Shown: positions 33,691 to 43,370, counted from the first letter of the stretch. The stretch: 64,000 nt of DNA from Mesorhizobium amorphae CCNWGS0123 (GCF_001686985.1 NZ_CP015319.1:1-64000), one strand, 5' to 3'. Notes: a model not told the origin generated them from the letters alone. Program-made: numbers and translations.

Positions 33691-34629
33691 ATGCTGAAAC
33701 GTCCAGTTTGGAATGTTGCAGGCATTGCGCTTGCGCTCGTCTTGGCCGCGAATGCGCCGGCCGGATCAGCCGGTCTTGGTGCCAAGGATGAGCCTATCAA
33801 GCTCCCCATGCTGGAATGGACCGGCCAACACGTCTCGACGCACATCGCCGGCCAGTTGCTGCAGAAGCTTGGCTACAAGGTCGAATACGTCACCGCCGGC
33901 ATTTTCCCCCAGTTTTCAGGCCTGGCCGACGGCACGATAAGTGCCTCGGTTGAAGTCTGGCTCAACAATACTGGCGACATCTACCCAAAGGCTCTAGCAG
34001 CCAAGCAGATCGAGGATATCGGCAGTCTTGACCTCGCAACGAGAGAAGGGTGGATCTATCCGAAATTTATGGAGCAAGTGTGTCCGGGCCTGCCGGATTG
34101 GACGGCCCTGAATAAGCCGGAATGCGTTCAGGCTCTGTCGACGCCGGAAACCGCGCCGAACGGCCGTTTCCTGGACTACCCGTCTGAATGGGGTTCCCGC
34201 TCCGCGACAATCTTGGCGGACAACAATATGCCGTATACGGCCGTGCCGTCGGGTTCGGAAGGGGCTCTGGTGGCAGAACTTGAGGCGGCAGAAGCGGCCA
34301 AAACTCCTCTGTTGATGATGTTCTGGGGTCCGCATTATGCCTTGGCGGAGAATGACGTCGGCTGGGTGAGAATGCCGCCTTGCAAGGAGCAGACCAGCGA
34401 ACACTGCATCACGCCACCAGACGTGAACAAGGTCGTGTGGTCTGGTTTCGGCGCCAAGTGGCCCGCTGCATATATTTTGCTGAAGGAATTCAAGGTTAAC
34501 GCGCAGGAGCAGCAAAAGATGATGCTGGCCATCGATAAGAAAGGTCAGGATCTCGACGCCGTGGTGAAGGAATGGGTCGATGGCCACGAGTCCATCTGGC
34601 AACCTTGGATCGACGCCGCCAAGAAGTAA
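33691..34629 (+). CDS. Betaine-type ABC transporter substrate-binding protein (ProX/OpuAC family)
   Basis: A 312-residue periplasmic binding protein. The start at 33691 follows AAAGGGG and yields a signal peptide of about 26 residues ending near 'APAGSAG'. Candidate aromatic ligand-cage residues are in 'LEWTGQHVSTH', 'VEVWLNN' and 'MMFWGPHYA'. It is only distantly like the first ProX-type protein (9658-10629), so the two systems probably differ in ligand. First gene of an operon with ATPase and fused permease, and adjacent to the carnitine/betaine catabolic run, so it probably imports that pathway's substrate. Confidence 0.92.
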   Translation: MLKRPVWNVAGIALALVLAANAPAGSAGLGAKDEPIKLPMLEWTGQHVSTHIAGQLLQKLGYKVEYVTAGIFPQFSGLADGTISASVEVWLNNTGDIYPKALAAKQIEDIGSLDLATREGWIYPKFMEQVCPGLPDWTALNKPECVQALSTPETAPNGRFLDYPSEWGSRSATILADNNMPYTAVPSGSEGALVAELEAAEAAKTPLLMMFWGPHYALAENDVGWVRMPPCKEQTSEHCITPPDVNKVVWSGFGAKWPAAYILLKEFKVNAQEQQKMMLAIDKKGQDLDAVVKEWVDGHESIWQPWIDAAKK

Positions 34630-34671
34630 CGCCCGGAGGTTTAGCCCTTTAACGCACCGGAAGCCGCACCA

Positions 34672-35769
34672 ATGGCGCGGCCTTTGGGTAACTTTATCGT
34701 AGCACATGGGCCAAATGTCATGACGCAAGAGCGACCGATCAAGATTGCCTGCCGCAACGTTTGGAAAGCTTACGGACGTCGACCGGCCTTCTATTTTGAC
34801 TCAAGGGGCTACAAGATCGATCCTGACGCGCTGGCGGATCGCTTGCGGGCCGAAGGCCATTTGCCAGCAGTGGTTGACGCGTCGTTCGAGGTGGCCACTG
34901 GCGAAATCTTTGTGATCATGGGTTTGTCGGGCTCAGGCAAATCAACCCTCGTGCGTTGCCTGTCGAGGCTTGTGGAACCCAGTGCAGGCGAAATCTTGCT
35001 CGACGGCCGGAATCTGTTGAAGGCATCCCCCAAGGAACTGATCGAGCTCCGTCGACACGATATGGGCATGGTGTTCCAGAATTTCGGCCTTTTGCCACAT
35101 CTTACGGTGCTCGAGAATGTGGCTTTCCCTCTCAAGATCCAGAGAAAAGGCCAGAAGGAGCGGGAGGAACGGGCCCGTGAGATGATTGCGCTGGTGGGGC
35201 TGGATGGCCGCGAGAAGTCGTTTCCGAACCAGCTATCTGGTGGCCAGCAGCAGCGCGTCGGCATCGCGCGCTCGCTTGCAGTTGGCCCCGCCCTTTGGTT
35301 TCTCGATGAGCCGTTCTCGGCACTCGATCCGCTAATCCGCCGGCAAATGCAGGATGAGTTCTTGCGGTTGCAGAAGTTGCTCAAGAAGACCATCATCTTC
35401 ATCACGCACGACATCGCCGAGGCCTTCCGTCTGGCCGATCGTCTCGCGATCATGCGTGCAGGCAAGATTGTACAGATCGGTCGACCGGTCGATATCGTCC
35501 TCAGTCCTGCTGATGACTATGTTGGCCAATTCACCGAGGATATGCCACTACTCCGCGTCATCAAGGCTGGTGATCTGGCAACAGCGATCAATGGGACAAC
35601 GGTCGACCATGACATTGAGGCTGGCGCTAGCATCGAGGAGTTGATCCCCCGCATCGCAGGTGGCGCGAAGGCTTTTGGCGTGGTGCAGGCCGATGCCCCG
35701 CGCCGGATGATTGCCGCTGCCGACGTCTTGGAAGTTCTGGAACGTGATTCCCGTAGGCAGCGGTCATGA
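34672..35769 (+). CDS. Betaine-type ABC transporter ATP-binding protein (ProV family)
   Basis: A 365-residue QAT-class ATPase. Walker A 'GLSGSGKSTLV', signature 'LSGGQQQRVGIARSLA', Walker B 'LWFLDEPFSALDPLIR' and switch 'THDIAEAF' are in order, followed by a C-terminal CBS-like domain ('DIEAGASIEELI ... VQADAPRRMIAAADVLEVL'). The start may instead be ATG 34720, as the first 16 residues are not conserved. It overlaps the permease gene by four bases (ATGA). Confidence 0.92.
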   Translation: MARPLGNFIVAHGPNVMTQERPIKIACRNVWKAYGRRPAFYFDSRGYKIDPDALADRLRAEGHLPAVVDASFEVATGEIFVIMGLSGSGKSTLVRCLSRLVEPSAGEILLDGRNLLKASPKELIELRRHDMGMVFQNFGLLPHLTVLENVAFPLKIQRKGQKEREERAREMIALVGLDGREKSFPNQLSGGQQQRVGIARSLAVGPALWFLDEPFSALDPLIRRQMQDEFLRLQKLLKKTIIFITHDIAEAFRLADRLAIMRAGKIVQIGRPVDIVLSPADDYVGQFTEDMPLLRVIKAGDLATAINGTTVDHDIEAGASIEELIPRIAGGAKAFGVVQADAPRRMIAAADVLEVLERDSRRQRS

Positions 35770-37874
35770 CTGCTGTGAGTGGCACTCAGCGCCTTCCCCA
35801 GAGTGTCGCGGTTGACGCCGGCTTTACTGCTTGGGCCGCGCTGATCGTTCTCACCCTAGTTTGCATCGTATTGCAGGACAGCCTGCCTTGGGTCGTGACC
35901 TTTCCCACAGCTTGGCAGGTGCCAATTGCGGCAGCGATCAACGTTATGAGCGACGGGGTGGTGCCGGTTATCCAGCCGCTTTTCAGGAGCATCTCAGCAC
36001 TGCTAGATGTTCCAATGCGTGGTATGCAAGCCTGCCTTTCTTGGCTCCCTTGGCCTGCAACGATGGCGATCGTCGTAGTCCTATCGCTGAAGTCAGGGGG
36101 ATACAGGCTTGCGCTTTTTTCCGTCATTGCCCTCGGCTACATGATAATTGCCGGTTATTGGCCACAGAGCATGAACACGTTGGGGCTGGTGCTTCTGGCC
36201 GTTCCGATTGCCGTCGGGCTAGGGTTTGCGCTTGGTCTGCTCGGCTATCGGTTTCCAAGGTTCCGACCAGGGTTACTGGCCTTCCTAGACCTCATGCAGA
36301 CTGTTCCCGCATTTGCATACCTGATCCCACTCCTCCTGTTGTTCGGCTTCGGGCCGGTCGTTGGTCTCATTGCCAGCGCCATCTATGCCACGCCCCCCAT
36401 GGTGCGGAACACAATGCTTGGCCTCGATCGCGTGCCGAGCGATATCACCGAAGCCGGGCTCATGAGCGGCTGCACGCGGCGGCAGCAATTCTGGCATGTG
36501 GAAGTCCCCACGGCACTGCCGCAGATCCTTGTCGGCTTCAATCAGAGCACGATGGCCGCCCTTTCCATGGTCATCGTTGCCGCGATTATTGGCGGGTTTG
36601 AAGACATTGGCTGGGAGGTTTTGTCATCGATGCGCAAAGCCGAATTCGGGCAAAGCATCCTATCCGGGTTGGTCATCGCTCTCCTGGCAATCTTGATAGA
36701 CCGGCTGACGTTAGGGTTCGCCAAGGAACGCCCGAACGGTCCGACGCCCATAATGGCCTGGATGAGTTGGCGGCGACTTGCGGCCATCGTTGTCATCGCT
36801 CTGGTTGCGGCCGCCGCACAGAGGTTTTTCTTGCCCGACGCGTGGGCGCTCCCTTCGACGACACTGCGTGAACAGATTGGAATAGTAAATGTCGCGCTGA
36901 CGAGCGTCGTTCGCGACTACGCGGGGTTTTTCAACGGTGCGCGCAATGTCGTCCTGTACAGTCTCCTGCTGCCGTTGCGGTTGGGCATCGTTGGTGCTGC
37001 GACCCCCGCGCTTTGGGGGTTCGCGGTAACGCCGCCGATGATCGCCGTATATGTGGCGCTCTGGCTCGCAATCGCGGGGTTGGCTATGAAAGCCTACGGC
37101 TGGCAGCTCGCAGTGGCCACATGCATGGCAGGACTTCTTTTGTTTCAAGGGTTCGCAGGTTTCCCCTGGCCGGCGCTCGTTCTTGGAATTGGGCTGTTGG
37201 CATTTAGGCTTGCCGGCATAGGGCTTGCGTGTTTCGCCATGCTTGGCTTTGGGTTCATCCTAGTATCGGGGCTGTCGGCGCCCCTCAGCCAGTCAATGTA
37301 TCTGACCCTGCTCGCTGTGATCTTGTGCTTGATTCTCGGTGGATCGCTGGGTGTCTGGGCCGCGCACAGTGAGCGAGTCTCCAAAATCCTGCGGCCAATT
37401 TGCGACGGGCTTCAGACGGTCCCGCAGTTCGTTTTCCTCATCCCGGCTCTCATGTTCTTCAAGGTCGGCGAGTTCACCGCCCTTATTGCAATCATGCTCT
37501 ACGCGATCGTGCCGCCGATCCGGTATGTGGAGCATGGCCTCCGCAATGTCCGCGCTGACGTGGTCGAAGCTGTTCGGCAGATGGGCGCGACGCCTTCTCA
37601 GGTCCTCATGCATGCCAAATTCCCCCTTGCGCTTCCCGTGATTATGCTAGGGATCAACCAGACTATCATGGCCGCCCTGTCGATGCTGGCGATTGCTGCC
37701 CTTGTCGGCACCCGTGACCTTGGCCAGCAAGTCTACATAGCGCTGGGCAAAGCCGATGCAGGGCTGGGAATTGTGGCGGGTCTTTCGATCGCCTTCCTCG
37801 CGATACTGGCAGATCGGCTAACCCAAGCAGGAGCTCGACAGGCGGGCTCCATCGAATCACACTGGAAAAGCTGA
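35766..37874 (+). CDS. Tandem-fused betaine-type ABC transporter permease (two ProW domains)
   Basis: A 702-residue membrane protein with two complete ProW-like permease domains in one chain. Each has the QAT EAA loop: first 'ITEAGLMSGCTRRQQFWHVEVP' to 'GFNQSTMAALSMVIVAA' near residues 220-280, then 'VVEAVRQMGATPSQVLMHAKFP' to 'GINQTIMAALSMLAIAA' near 600-650. Both halves have 'LDLMQTVPAFAYLIPL'- or 'DGLQTVPQFVFLIPA'-like segments. Usual ProW proteins are 280-400 residues and dimerise, so the fusion would supply both halves of the channel and allow them to diverge. Third gene of the operon. Confidence 0.93.
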   Translation: MTAVSGTQRLPQSVAVDAGFTAWAALIVLTLVCIVLQDSLPWVVTFPTAWQVPIAAAINVMSDGVVPVIQPLFRSISALLDVPMRGMQACLSWLPWPATMAIVVVLSLKSGGYRLALFSVIALGYMIIAGYWPQSMNTLGLVLLAVPIAVGLGFALGLLGYRFPRFRPGLLAFLDLMQTVPAFAYLIPLLLLFGFGPVVGLIASAIYATPPMVRNTMLGLDRVPSDITEAGLMSGCTRRQQFWHVEVPTALPQILVGFNQSTMAALSMVIVAAIIGGFEDIGWEVLSSMRKAEFGQSILSGLVIALLAILIDRLTLGFAKERPNGPTPIMAWMSWRRLAAIVVIALVAAAAQRFFLPDAWALPSTTLREQIGIVNVALTSVVRDYAGFFNGARNVVLYSLLLPLRLGIVGAATPALWGFAVTPPMIAVYVALWLAIAGLAMKAYGWQLAVATCMAGLLLFQGFAGFPWPALVLGIGLLAFRLAGIGLACFAMLGFGFILVSGLSAPLSQSMYLTLLAVILCLILGGSLGVWAAHSERVSKILRPICDGLQTVPQFVFLIPALMFFKVGEFTALIAIMLYAIVPPIRYVEHGLRNVRADVVEAVRQMGATPSQVLMHAKFPLALPVIMLGINQTIMAALSMLAIAALVGTRDLGQQVYIALGKADAGLGIVAGLSIAFLAILADRLTQAGARQAGSIESHWKS

Positions 37875-37895
37875 CGTTCTTCGTGAAGGGGGAGC

Positions 37896-38773
37896 ATGAG
37901 GAAGTGTGGGGCGGTTACCGGAGCGGCGAAGATAGTGGACGAGCCGATCGTGCTCGTCATCAGCATTGATACGGCGCACGTTCGTGGCGCTGATCAATAT
38001 TCGGCGCCAAATTTCGAGCTCGTCGTGGCCAGATGTGGGCGCGGGGGACGGGGCGAAAGGGCGGTCGCTATTTCGTCACCGGCAGCACCGACCAGCAGGC
38101 AATCCGCGATCGTGCTCTTCACTCTCTCCAGGAAGTCGGATATCGCGGCTTTGGGGATGTGACGGTGATCTCGGACGGGGCCGAAATCCTAAAACGGCTG
38201 CCCCGCGCAATGCCGAAACCGACGACCCACATCATCGACTGGTTTCATATTGCCATGAAGATCCAGCCCATGCAGCAGATCGCCGATCACATCGTACGAT
38301 CCCGATCAGGCCCCTTTGAAGCGCTTCCAACCATCGACAGGGACATCGGAGGCGTAAAGTGGCGTCTGTGGCATGGGCGGGTCGGCCGCGCGATCCGCGA
38401 CCTGGAGCAACTCCTAGTAAGAGTGAAGGAAGGCGAGTTCTCGACCGCACGGCTTCACAGCCTCGCGGAGCAGCTCCTGATCTATGTCCGTTCGAACCGC
38501 GGCGCGATCGTCAACTATGGAAGGCGCTACCGGGCTGGACTTCGGGTCGCCACCACTCTCGCCGAGTCGGCGGTGAACCCAGTCGTCGGGAAACGTATGG
38601 TCAAGAAGCAGCAGATGCGCTGGTCGCTTCACGGTGCGCATATTCTCATGCAAGTCCGGGCGGCGGAGATCAATGGCGAACTTAGCAACCGGCTACGGGC
38701 GCCTTTCCGACAGCCAGAACTGAACGTGCCTACAATATTCAAGCCCAAAACGCCTCTTCTACGCGCCGCCTGA
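37896..38773 (+). pseudogene. ISKra4-like family transposase remnant (N-terminally truncated, frameshifted)
   Basis: Two overlapping frames together encode the catalytic part of an ISKra4-type transposase. The first frame gives 'SIDTAHVRGADQYSAP' and 'FELVVARCGRGGRG'; after a frameshift near 38050 the second gives 'GRYFVTGSTDQQAIR', 'VTVISDGAEILKRLP', 'THIIDWFHIAMKIQPM' and 'VGKRMVKKQQMRWSLHGAH' through to the natural end 'PLLRAA'. The acidic residues of the DDE fold are visible in SIDTAH and ISDGAE. The N-terminal third is missing, so it is an inactive remnant. It begins 20 bases after the permease stop and marks the end of the betaine locus. Confidence 0.85.
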
Positions 38774-39233
38774 CCCCAGAGAAATTACCGGTCTCTGACG
38801 TCTCGCTCCTAGACGGCGGGCGTCTCGTCGCGACCAGATCTGGTTCACCGAAAAGGATCCGGAGCAGGTCTCGCATCTTTATCCGCTCATTGACTTCTCT
38901 CCGCGTAAAACAGAAGCGCTCGAGCGGGGTTACCTCGTTACCTCGGCGGCAGGAATTCGTCTTCATCGGCCTCGACCCAATGTGCGAAGCCGCCATCCGC
39001 CGCGACTCGACGCGTGCCCCGTCCCTGCCAAGAGCTTCCATCCAGAAAACTGAGCCCGCCTGCCGGACCCTTTTCCAGCCCGGACCTAGCGCATGCTTGA
39101 GCTGATGTGCGATGTCTTGGTTGCAGACAACGAAGGATAGGGCCCGGCGAAGTGCAGATATCTCAAAGAAGCGCGTTCTAGGTGCACCAAGGCCAAGTGG
39201 CAGCTGTTATGCCAGCCACCTGGAGCTCCGGCC
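38774..39233. other. Intergenic stretch with no recognised gene
   Basis: About 460 bases between the ISKra4-like remnant and the Gfo/Idh/MocA gene. Several frames of 60-100 codons exist but none resembles a family, and it may be the outer part of decayed mobile-element sequence. Terminal repeats were not identified. Confidence 0.4.
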
Positions 39234-40241
39234 CTAGGCGGCTGGCCGGTCGCGGTAGTGTTGCAAGGAGTCGCTCACTCGATCCACGGTGTCACAGAGG
39301 CGAAGAGAGACGAGGGCATCCTGCCCCGTTACGGCAATTGGGTCGTCATTCGCAATCGAACCGATAAAGGAATTTACGACACCTTCGGTGCCTGCGCGGA
39401 CTTCGTCTTCGTCGCGGGGCAGGTCGATCCATGCGCCGAGCCCATCGCGGGTCGCCTTGTGGCCAACGGCCATGCCCTCAGTGCCAATGAGACGGAAGCC
39501 GTCATCGATTTCGCCGACCTCGTCCCAGCGTGCTTCGTATGTCACCAGGGTCTGGCCAATGGCTCCGCCCTCGAACTGGAATATGGCCGAGATGGTCTTT
39601 GGCTTGGGAAAGGCCAACGTGCCCAAGTTGTTTGACAAGGCATTCACCTCGAGCACCGGCCGATCGATTAGGAACCGCAGGAAATCGATCTCGTGGATGC
39701 CTGTACCAATGGTCGCAGTTCGGCCCGCTTCGGCCGAGGCATACCACGGCGATTCCGCGAACTGCTTGCGCTTGTCATGGATGGCGTCCATGCGAATGTG
39801 GATGATGTCGCCGAAAAAGCCCTCTTGCACCATCTGCTTGAGGGCGCGGCTGCGCGAACGGTAGCGGGCTTCATGCGCTATCATCAGTTTGACGCCGCGC
39901 CGCTCGGCCAGGCCGACGATGGTCTCGGCATCCCTGAGATTGCAGGCGATCGGCTTGGTTAGCAGAAGATTCCGGCCAGCCTCGATCACCGCGGTCGCAT
40001 GCTCGAGGTGGAACTGGTCCGGCGTCGCCACACTGACGCCGTCAAGTGCCTCGCTGGCCAGCATCTCGGCGATGTCGTAGTAGACCGATGTTACCTTTGG
40101 ATTGGCCGACCTGATTGACTCCAACCGGGGCGGGTCCTTATCGACCAGTACGATTTCAGCCACGTGTTCGGATGCGGCATAAGTGGCAACGTGGTGCCTG
40201 CCCAGGCCCATTCCGACCACACCAACTCTAACCTTGTTCAT
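39234..40241 (-). CDS. Gfo/Idh/MocA family oxidoreductase
   Basis: A 335-residue NAD(P)-dependent sugar oxidoreductase. The Rossmann motif 'VGVVGMGLGRHHVATY' is at residues 6-21, 'TKPIACN' near 94 holds the conserved lysine of the EKP motif (here TKP), and 'GTGIHEIDFLRFLI' carries the catalytic D-x3-H-type region as H-E-I-D. Members oxidise cyclic sugars, inositols or their amino derivatives. The start at 40241 follows GGAAGAAG. Isolated, between the ISKra4-like remnant and IS66, so its original operon was probably broken by insertion. Confidence 0.88.
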   Translation of the reverse strand: MNKVRVGVVGMGLGRHHVATYAASEHVAEIVLVDKDPPRLESIRSANPKVTSVYYDIAEMLASEALDGVSVATPDQFHLEHATAVIEAGRNLLLTKPIACNLRDAETIVGLAERRGVKLMIAHEARYRSRSRALKQMVQEGFFGDIIHIRMDAIHDKRKQFAESPWYASAEAGRTATIGTGIHEIDFLRFLIDRPVLEVNALSNNLGTLAFPKPKTISAIFQFEGGAIGQTLVTYEARWDEVGEIDDGFRLIGTEGMAVGHKATRDGLGAWIDLPRDEDEVRAGTEGVVNSFIGSIANDDPIAVTGQDALVSLRLCDTVDRVSDSLQHYRDRPAA

Positions 40242-40358
40242 TGACTTCTTCTTCCGAAAATTCCTCTGCCAATATGCAGCTAGTCTGTACCCATCCGGTG
40301 AAGACCGCAGGCGTGCGTATCCGGCGGCCATGAGCACCTGAGCACCGCGGTGCTGGGG

Positions 40359-40591
40359 TCAAGCTTTCGATGGGGAGACGCGATGATATTCTTCGAGGAG
40401 GAGTTTGACTTCCTCGATGCCCTCATCGGTGAAGGCCAAGATCCCGTCGTCATCGTTGGCGCCGTACACCCAGATGACGCCGTCCTCGGGCTCGAGACCG
40501 AGGGTCAGGTCCTGGATGAGCGCTTCGCTGACGCCGAGGTCCCTGGCGACAATTCGACGGTGTAGACGTGATGCACCTTATTGCGCTGCAT
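40359..40591 (-). pseudogene. IS66-associated small ORF, frameshifted
   Basis: An ATG at 40591, two bases after the tnpC stop, opens 'MQRNKVHHVYTV'. A frameshift near 40555 is needed to enter a frame reading 'RRIVARDLGVSEALIQDL', 'LGLEPEDGVIWVYG' and 'LAFTDEGIEEVKLLLEEY' to a TGA at 40359. The joined product would be about 76 residues, with a helix-turn-helix-like 'VARDLGVSEALIQ'. Placement directly after tnpC suggests an accessory gene of this IS. The function is unknown, and the frame break could be programmed rather than a defect. Confidence 0.6.
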
Positions 40592-40593
40592 GA

Positions 40594-42270
40594 TCAGGCC
40601 GCCGCTGGTTGGGTCCGCAGTTTTGCGGATCTCCAATTCCACGGCAGCAAATCATCGATCCGCTGTGCTGGGTGGGCTGCGATGCGCGCCAGGATATCGG
40701 CGAGCCAGGCCTGAGGGTCGACGTCATTCAACTTGGCGCTGACGATCAGGCTGTAGAGAACGGCAGCGCGCTGTCCGCCGCGATCGGAACCGCAGAACAG
40801 CCAGGACTTTCTTCCGAGAGCGACGCCGCGCAGGGCTCGCTCGGCTGCATTGTTCGATAGGCAGATCCGCCCATCGTCGAGGAACCGGGTGAAGGATGAC
40901 CAGCGGCGCAGCATGTAGTTGAAGGCCTTGGTCAGATCGTGTCCGCGCGAGAGCTTGTCGCGCGTCTCGATCATCCAGCGCTCGAGCTCGGTGACCAGCG
41001 GCGCGCTCCGCTCTTGGCGCACGGCGTGGCGTTGGCCTGGCGACAGGCCGTTGATCTCGCGTTCGATATCGAACAGGGCATCGATGCGCTTCACGGCTTC
41101 AACCGCTAGCGGATAGACCAGGTTGGGCTTCTCGCCGTGCGCCTTCTTGCGCGCCGCCGCTTCGATATCGGCCAGCTCGAACACTTTGCGCCGGCTGTGG
41201 GCCCAGCAGCTGGCTTCCAGAATAGGCGCCGGCTGACGGCCCGCCGCATAGAGATCGCCATAACCGCCATAGGCATCGGCCTGCAGAATGCCGCTCCAGC
41301 CGGCGAGATGCGCCGCGGGATGTTCGCCTCGGCGATCGCGGGAATAGTAGAACACCACCGCCGGCGGATCGGCGCCGCCGAACGGTCGGTCATCGCGCAC
41401 ATAGGTCCATAATCGGCCGGTATCGGTCTTGCCCTTGGCCAGGACCGGAACCGTCGTATCGTCGCCGTGCAGACGTGAAGCGGACAGCACATGGGCTTCG
41501 AGCCGCTTGAATAGCGGCATCAGCACCGCGGCGCCGGCGCCGACCTGGTCGGCGAGCGTCGACAGGCTGAGCGGCACGCCTTCGCGGGCATAGCGTTCAG
41601 CCTGGCGGTTGAGCGGCTGATGCTGGCCGAACTTCTCGAACAGGATCATCGCCAGCAGGCCGGGACCGGCCCAGCCGCGCGGGGTGGCGTGGAACGGCGC
41701 CGGAGCCTGGCTGATCGCCTCGCAGTCGCGGCAGGTGAACTTCTCCCGCACGTGTTGGATCACCTTCCATTGCCGCGGCACCACCTCCAGCGTCTCGGTG
41801 ATATCCTCACCTAGCCTGCGCAGCCGATGACCGCCGCAGCAATGGCAAGCGGTCGGCGCCGGCTCGACCACGCGTTCGCGCGGCAGATGCTCTGGAAATG
41901 GCTGGCGCGCCGGTCGTTTGCGCACATAAGGTGCCACCTCGGTGGTCCGGGCCGCCGCCTGTTCGGCGGCGATCTCATCTTCCGTTGCCGTGCTCTCGAG
42001 TTCCTCGAAGGTGAGCTCCATCTGGTCGTGCAGGCGGGCTGAGCGTTCAGAACTCTGACCATGCAGCGCCCGCTGCAGCTTCCGGATCGTCAGATCCTGA
42101 TGTGCGATCAGCGCCGCATCATCCGATGCCTTGGCCCTGGCGACCGCCAGTTCGGCCTCGACCAACGCAGCGCGCGCGGCCTCGTCTTCGGCTCTGGCCA
42201 GTGCCGCGGTCAGCGCTGCTCTCAGCGCACCGATATCGTCCGGAACAGCATCCAGGGCGGTGGCAACCAT
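40594..42270 (-). CDS. tnpC: IS66 family transposase TnpC
   Basis: A transposase of about 558 residues. It has an N-terminal coiled coil with 'LQRALHGQSSER', a zinc finger ('CHCCGG' and 'CRDC') and the DDE catalytic residues in 'LHGDDTTVPVL', 'LQADAYGGY' and 'SNNAAERALRG'. The C-terminal IS66 tail ('DPQAWLADILARIAAHPA' and 'LLPWNW') is complete. The start is ATG 42270; an upstream GTG at 42306 ('VSADAFYDSLQS') may be the real one. It cuts and rejoins the element's ends together with TnpA and TnpB. Confidence 0.93.
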   Translation of the reverse strand: MVATALDAVPDDIGALRAALTAALARAEDEAARAALVEAELAVARAKASDDAALIAHQDLTIRKLQRALHGQSSERSARLHDQMELTFEELESTATEDEIAAEQAAARTTEVAPYVRKRPARQPFPEHLPRERVVEPAPTACHCCGGHRLRRLGEDITETLEVVPRQWKVIQHVREKFTCRDCEAISQAPAPFHATPRGWAGPGLLAMILFEKFGQHQPLNRQAERYAREGVPLSLSTLADQVGAGAAVLMPLFKRLEAHVLSASRLHGDDTTVPVLAKGKTDTGRLWTYVRDDRPFGGADPPAVVFYYSRDRRGEHPAAHLAGWSGILQADAYGGYGDLYAAGRQPAPILEASCWAHSRRKVFELADIEAAARKKAHGEKPNLVYPLAVEAVKRIDALFDIEREINGLSPGQRHAVRQERSAPLVTELERWMIETRDKLSRGHDLTKAFNYMLRRWSSFTRFLDDGRICLSNNAAERALRGVALGRKSWLFCGSDRGGQRAAVLYSLIVSAKLNDVDPQAWLADILARIAAHPAQRIDDLLPWNWRSAKLRTQPAAA

Positions 42271-42335
42271 GCTCTGGAGTGAATCATAAAACGCGTCCGC
42301 TGACACGCGGAAAATGGCGCAACTCAAAGAAAAAC

Positions 42336-42683
42336 TCAGCCCGCGCGCTGGGGGCGGAACGTGTGACGCGGGTTGCGCCAATCGATCCCGTCGAGCATGT
42401 AGGCGAGCTGCGCCGGTGATATGGAAACCGTACCATCCGCCGGCGACGGCCATAGAAACCGGCCCTTCTCGAGCCGTTTTGCATACAGCGACATGCCGAG
42501 CCCATCATGCCAGATAATCTTGATCAGATTGCCGCTGCGGCCGCGGAAGACATAAAGATCGCCGGCATGCGGATCGCGGCCCAACGTCTCCTGAACCTGC
42601 AGAGCGAGGCCTTGCATTCCGCGACGCATATCGGTCCGGCCGACCGCCAACCAGATCCGCACCTGGCTCGGAACCGGGATCAT
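42336..42683 (-). CDS. tnpB: IS66 family accessory protein TnpB
   Basis: A 115-residue protein with the conserved IS66 Orf2 pattern: 'RIWLAVGRTDMRRGMQGLA', 'LYVFRGRSGNLIKIIWHDG', 'LYAKRLEKGRFLWP' and 'QLAYMLDGIDWRNP'. It is required for transposition in IS66 elements but its biochemical role is unsettled. It overlaps tnpA by four bases. Confidence 0.95.
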   Translation of the reverse strand: MIPVPSQVRIWLAVGRTDMRRGMQGLALQVQETLGRDPHAGDLYVFRGRSGNLIKIIWHDGLGMSLYAKRLEKGRFLWPSPADGTVSISPAQLAYMLDGIDWRNPRHTFRPQRAG

Positions 42684-43033
42684 GAAACGCCCAGCGCCTT
42701 CACCATCGCCGCCGCCAGTGTCGGCGGTGTGGTCAGCGGAATCCGCAGCCGCACCTTGCCGGCGATCTCCAGCTCGATCACCGCTGGGGGCGCCGCCGGC
42801 ACCGAAGCGGCGACAGGCTCATCGGGAACCACGACAACTTCGGCAAAGCCTGTCTCGCGGGCTCTCAGCGTGCGGCGCCACTTATAGATCAGACTGGTCG
42901 CGACATCGTACTGACGCGCCACCGCCGCCACTGTGGCCCCGGGCGCGAATGCCGCGGCCAGTATCCGGCACTGATCCTCTTCACGCCAACGACGACGACG
43001 CTCCGGTCCGGTCAATAACGTCACATGGCTCAT
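42680..43033 (-). CDS. tnpA: IS66 family accessory protein TnpA
   Basis: A 117-residue protein with an IS3/IS66-type helix-turn-helix: 'RRRWREEDQCRILAAAFAPGATVAAVARQYDVATSLIYKWRR' over residues 13-54, and a C-terminal Pro/Ala-rich linker. It probably binds the element's ends. First gene of the IS66 operon. Confidence 0.93.
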   Translation of the reverse strand: MSHVTLLTGPERRRRWREEDQCRILAAAFAPGATVAAVARQYDVATSLIYKWRRTLRARETGFAEVVVVPDEPVAASVPAAPPAVIELEIAGKVRLRIPLTTPPTLAAAMVKALGVS

Positions 43034-43370
43034 GCTGTGCTGCTAACTACGCTCGTAAGGGCGACCTTAAGAGCGCAACTTCGCTACCGTGCCATGCTCC
43101 CGCAAGGCGGCCTTCGCCGGAGGCGTACGCTAGTCTGTGAACTAAAAATGCGAAGAGGCGATAACCTGCCGGCCCGAGTGGCTTCTGTCGAGTTAACTCC
43201 CCGCCGCGCTCTGGGCGCCATCTGTTTGATACAACTTGAGAGAGCCTTGCTGGAGGCTCTTTGGCCGCAGCGCCGACAATGGCTCCCTTCAGTTGCTCCT
43301 ACTTACGATTCGGAGCAACCGAAGGAGGGCCTTTCCAAATTTCAAACTCCAATCCGCGCGGCGATACCAG
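43034..43370. other. Intergenic stretch flanking IS66
   Basis: About 340 bases between the IS66 tnpA start and the end of the peptide-type binding-protein gene. It must contain one end of the IS element, which I could not define. No ORF of interest. Confidence 0.4.

Larger units (their letters stand above)
40359..43033 (-). mobile_element. IS66 family insertion sequence
   Basis: A set of tnpA, tnpB and tnpC in standard IS66 order, with tnpA and tnpB overlapping by four bases, plus a small ORF after tnpC. The limits given are those of the coding content. I could not identify the terminal inverted repeats or target duplication by eye, so the true ends extend somewhat outside. The three transposition genes look intact, so the element may be active or only recently silenced. 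Confidence 0.85.

Noticed and set aside
38739..39041. 100-codon minus-strand frame after the ISKra4-like remnant
   Set aside because: Partly antisense to the transposase end and without recognisable motifs.
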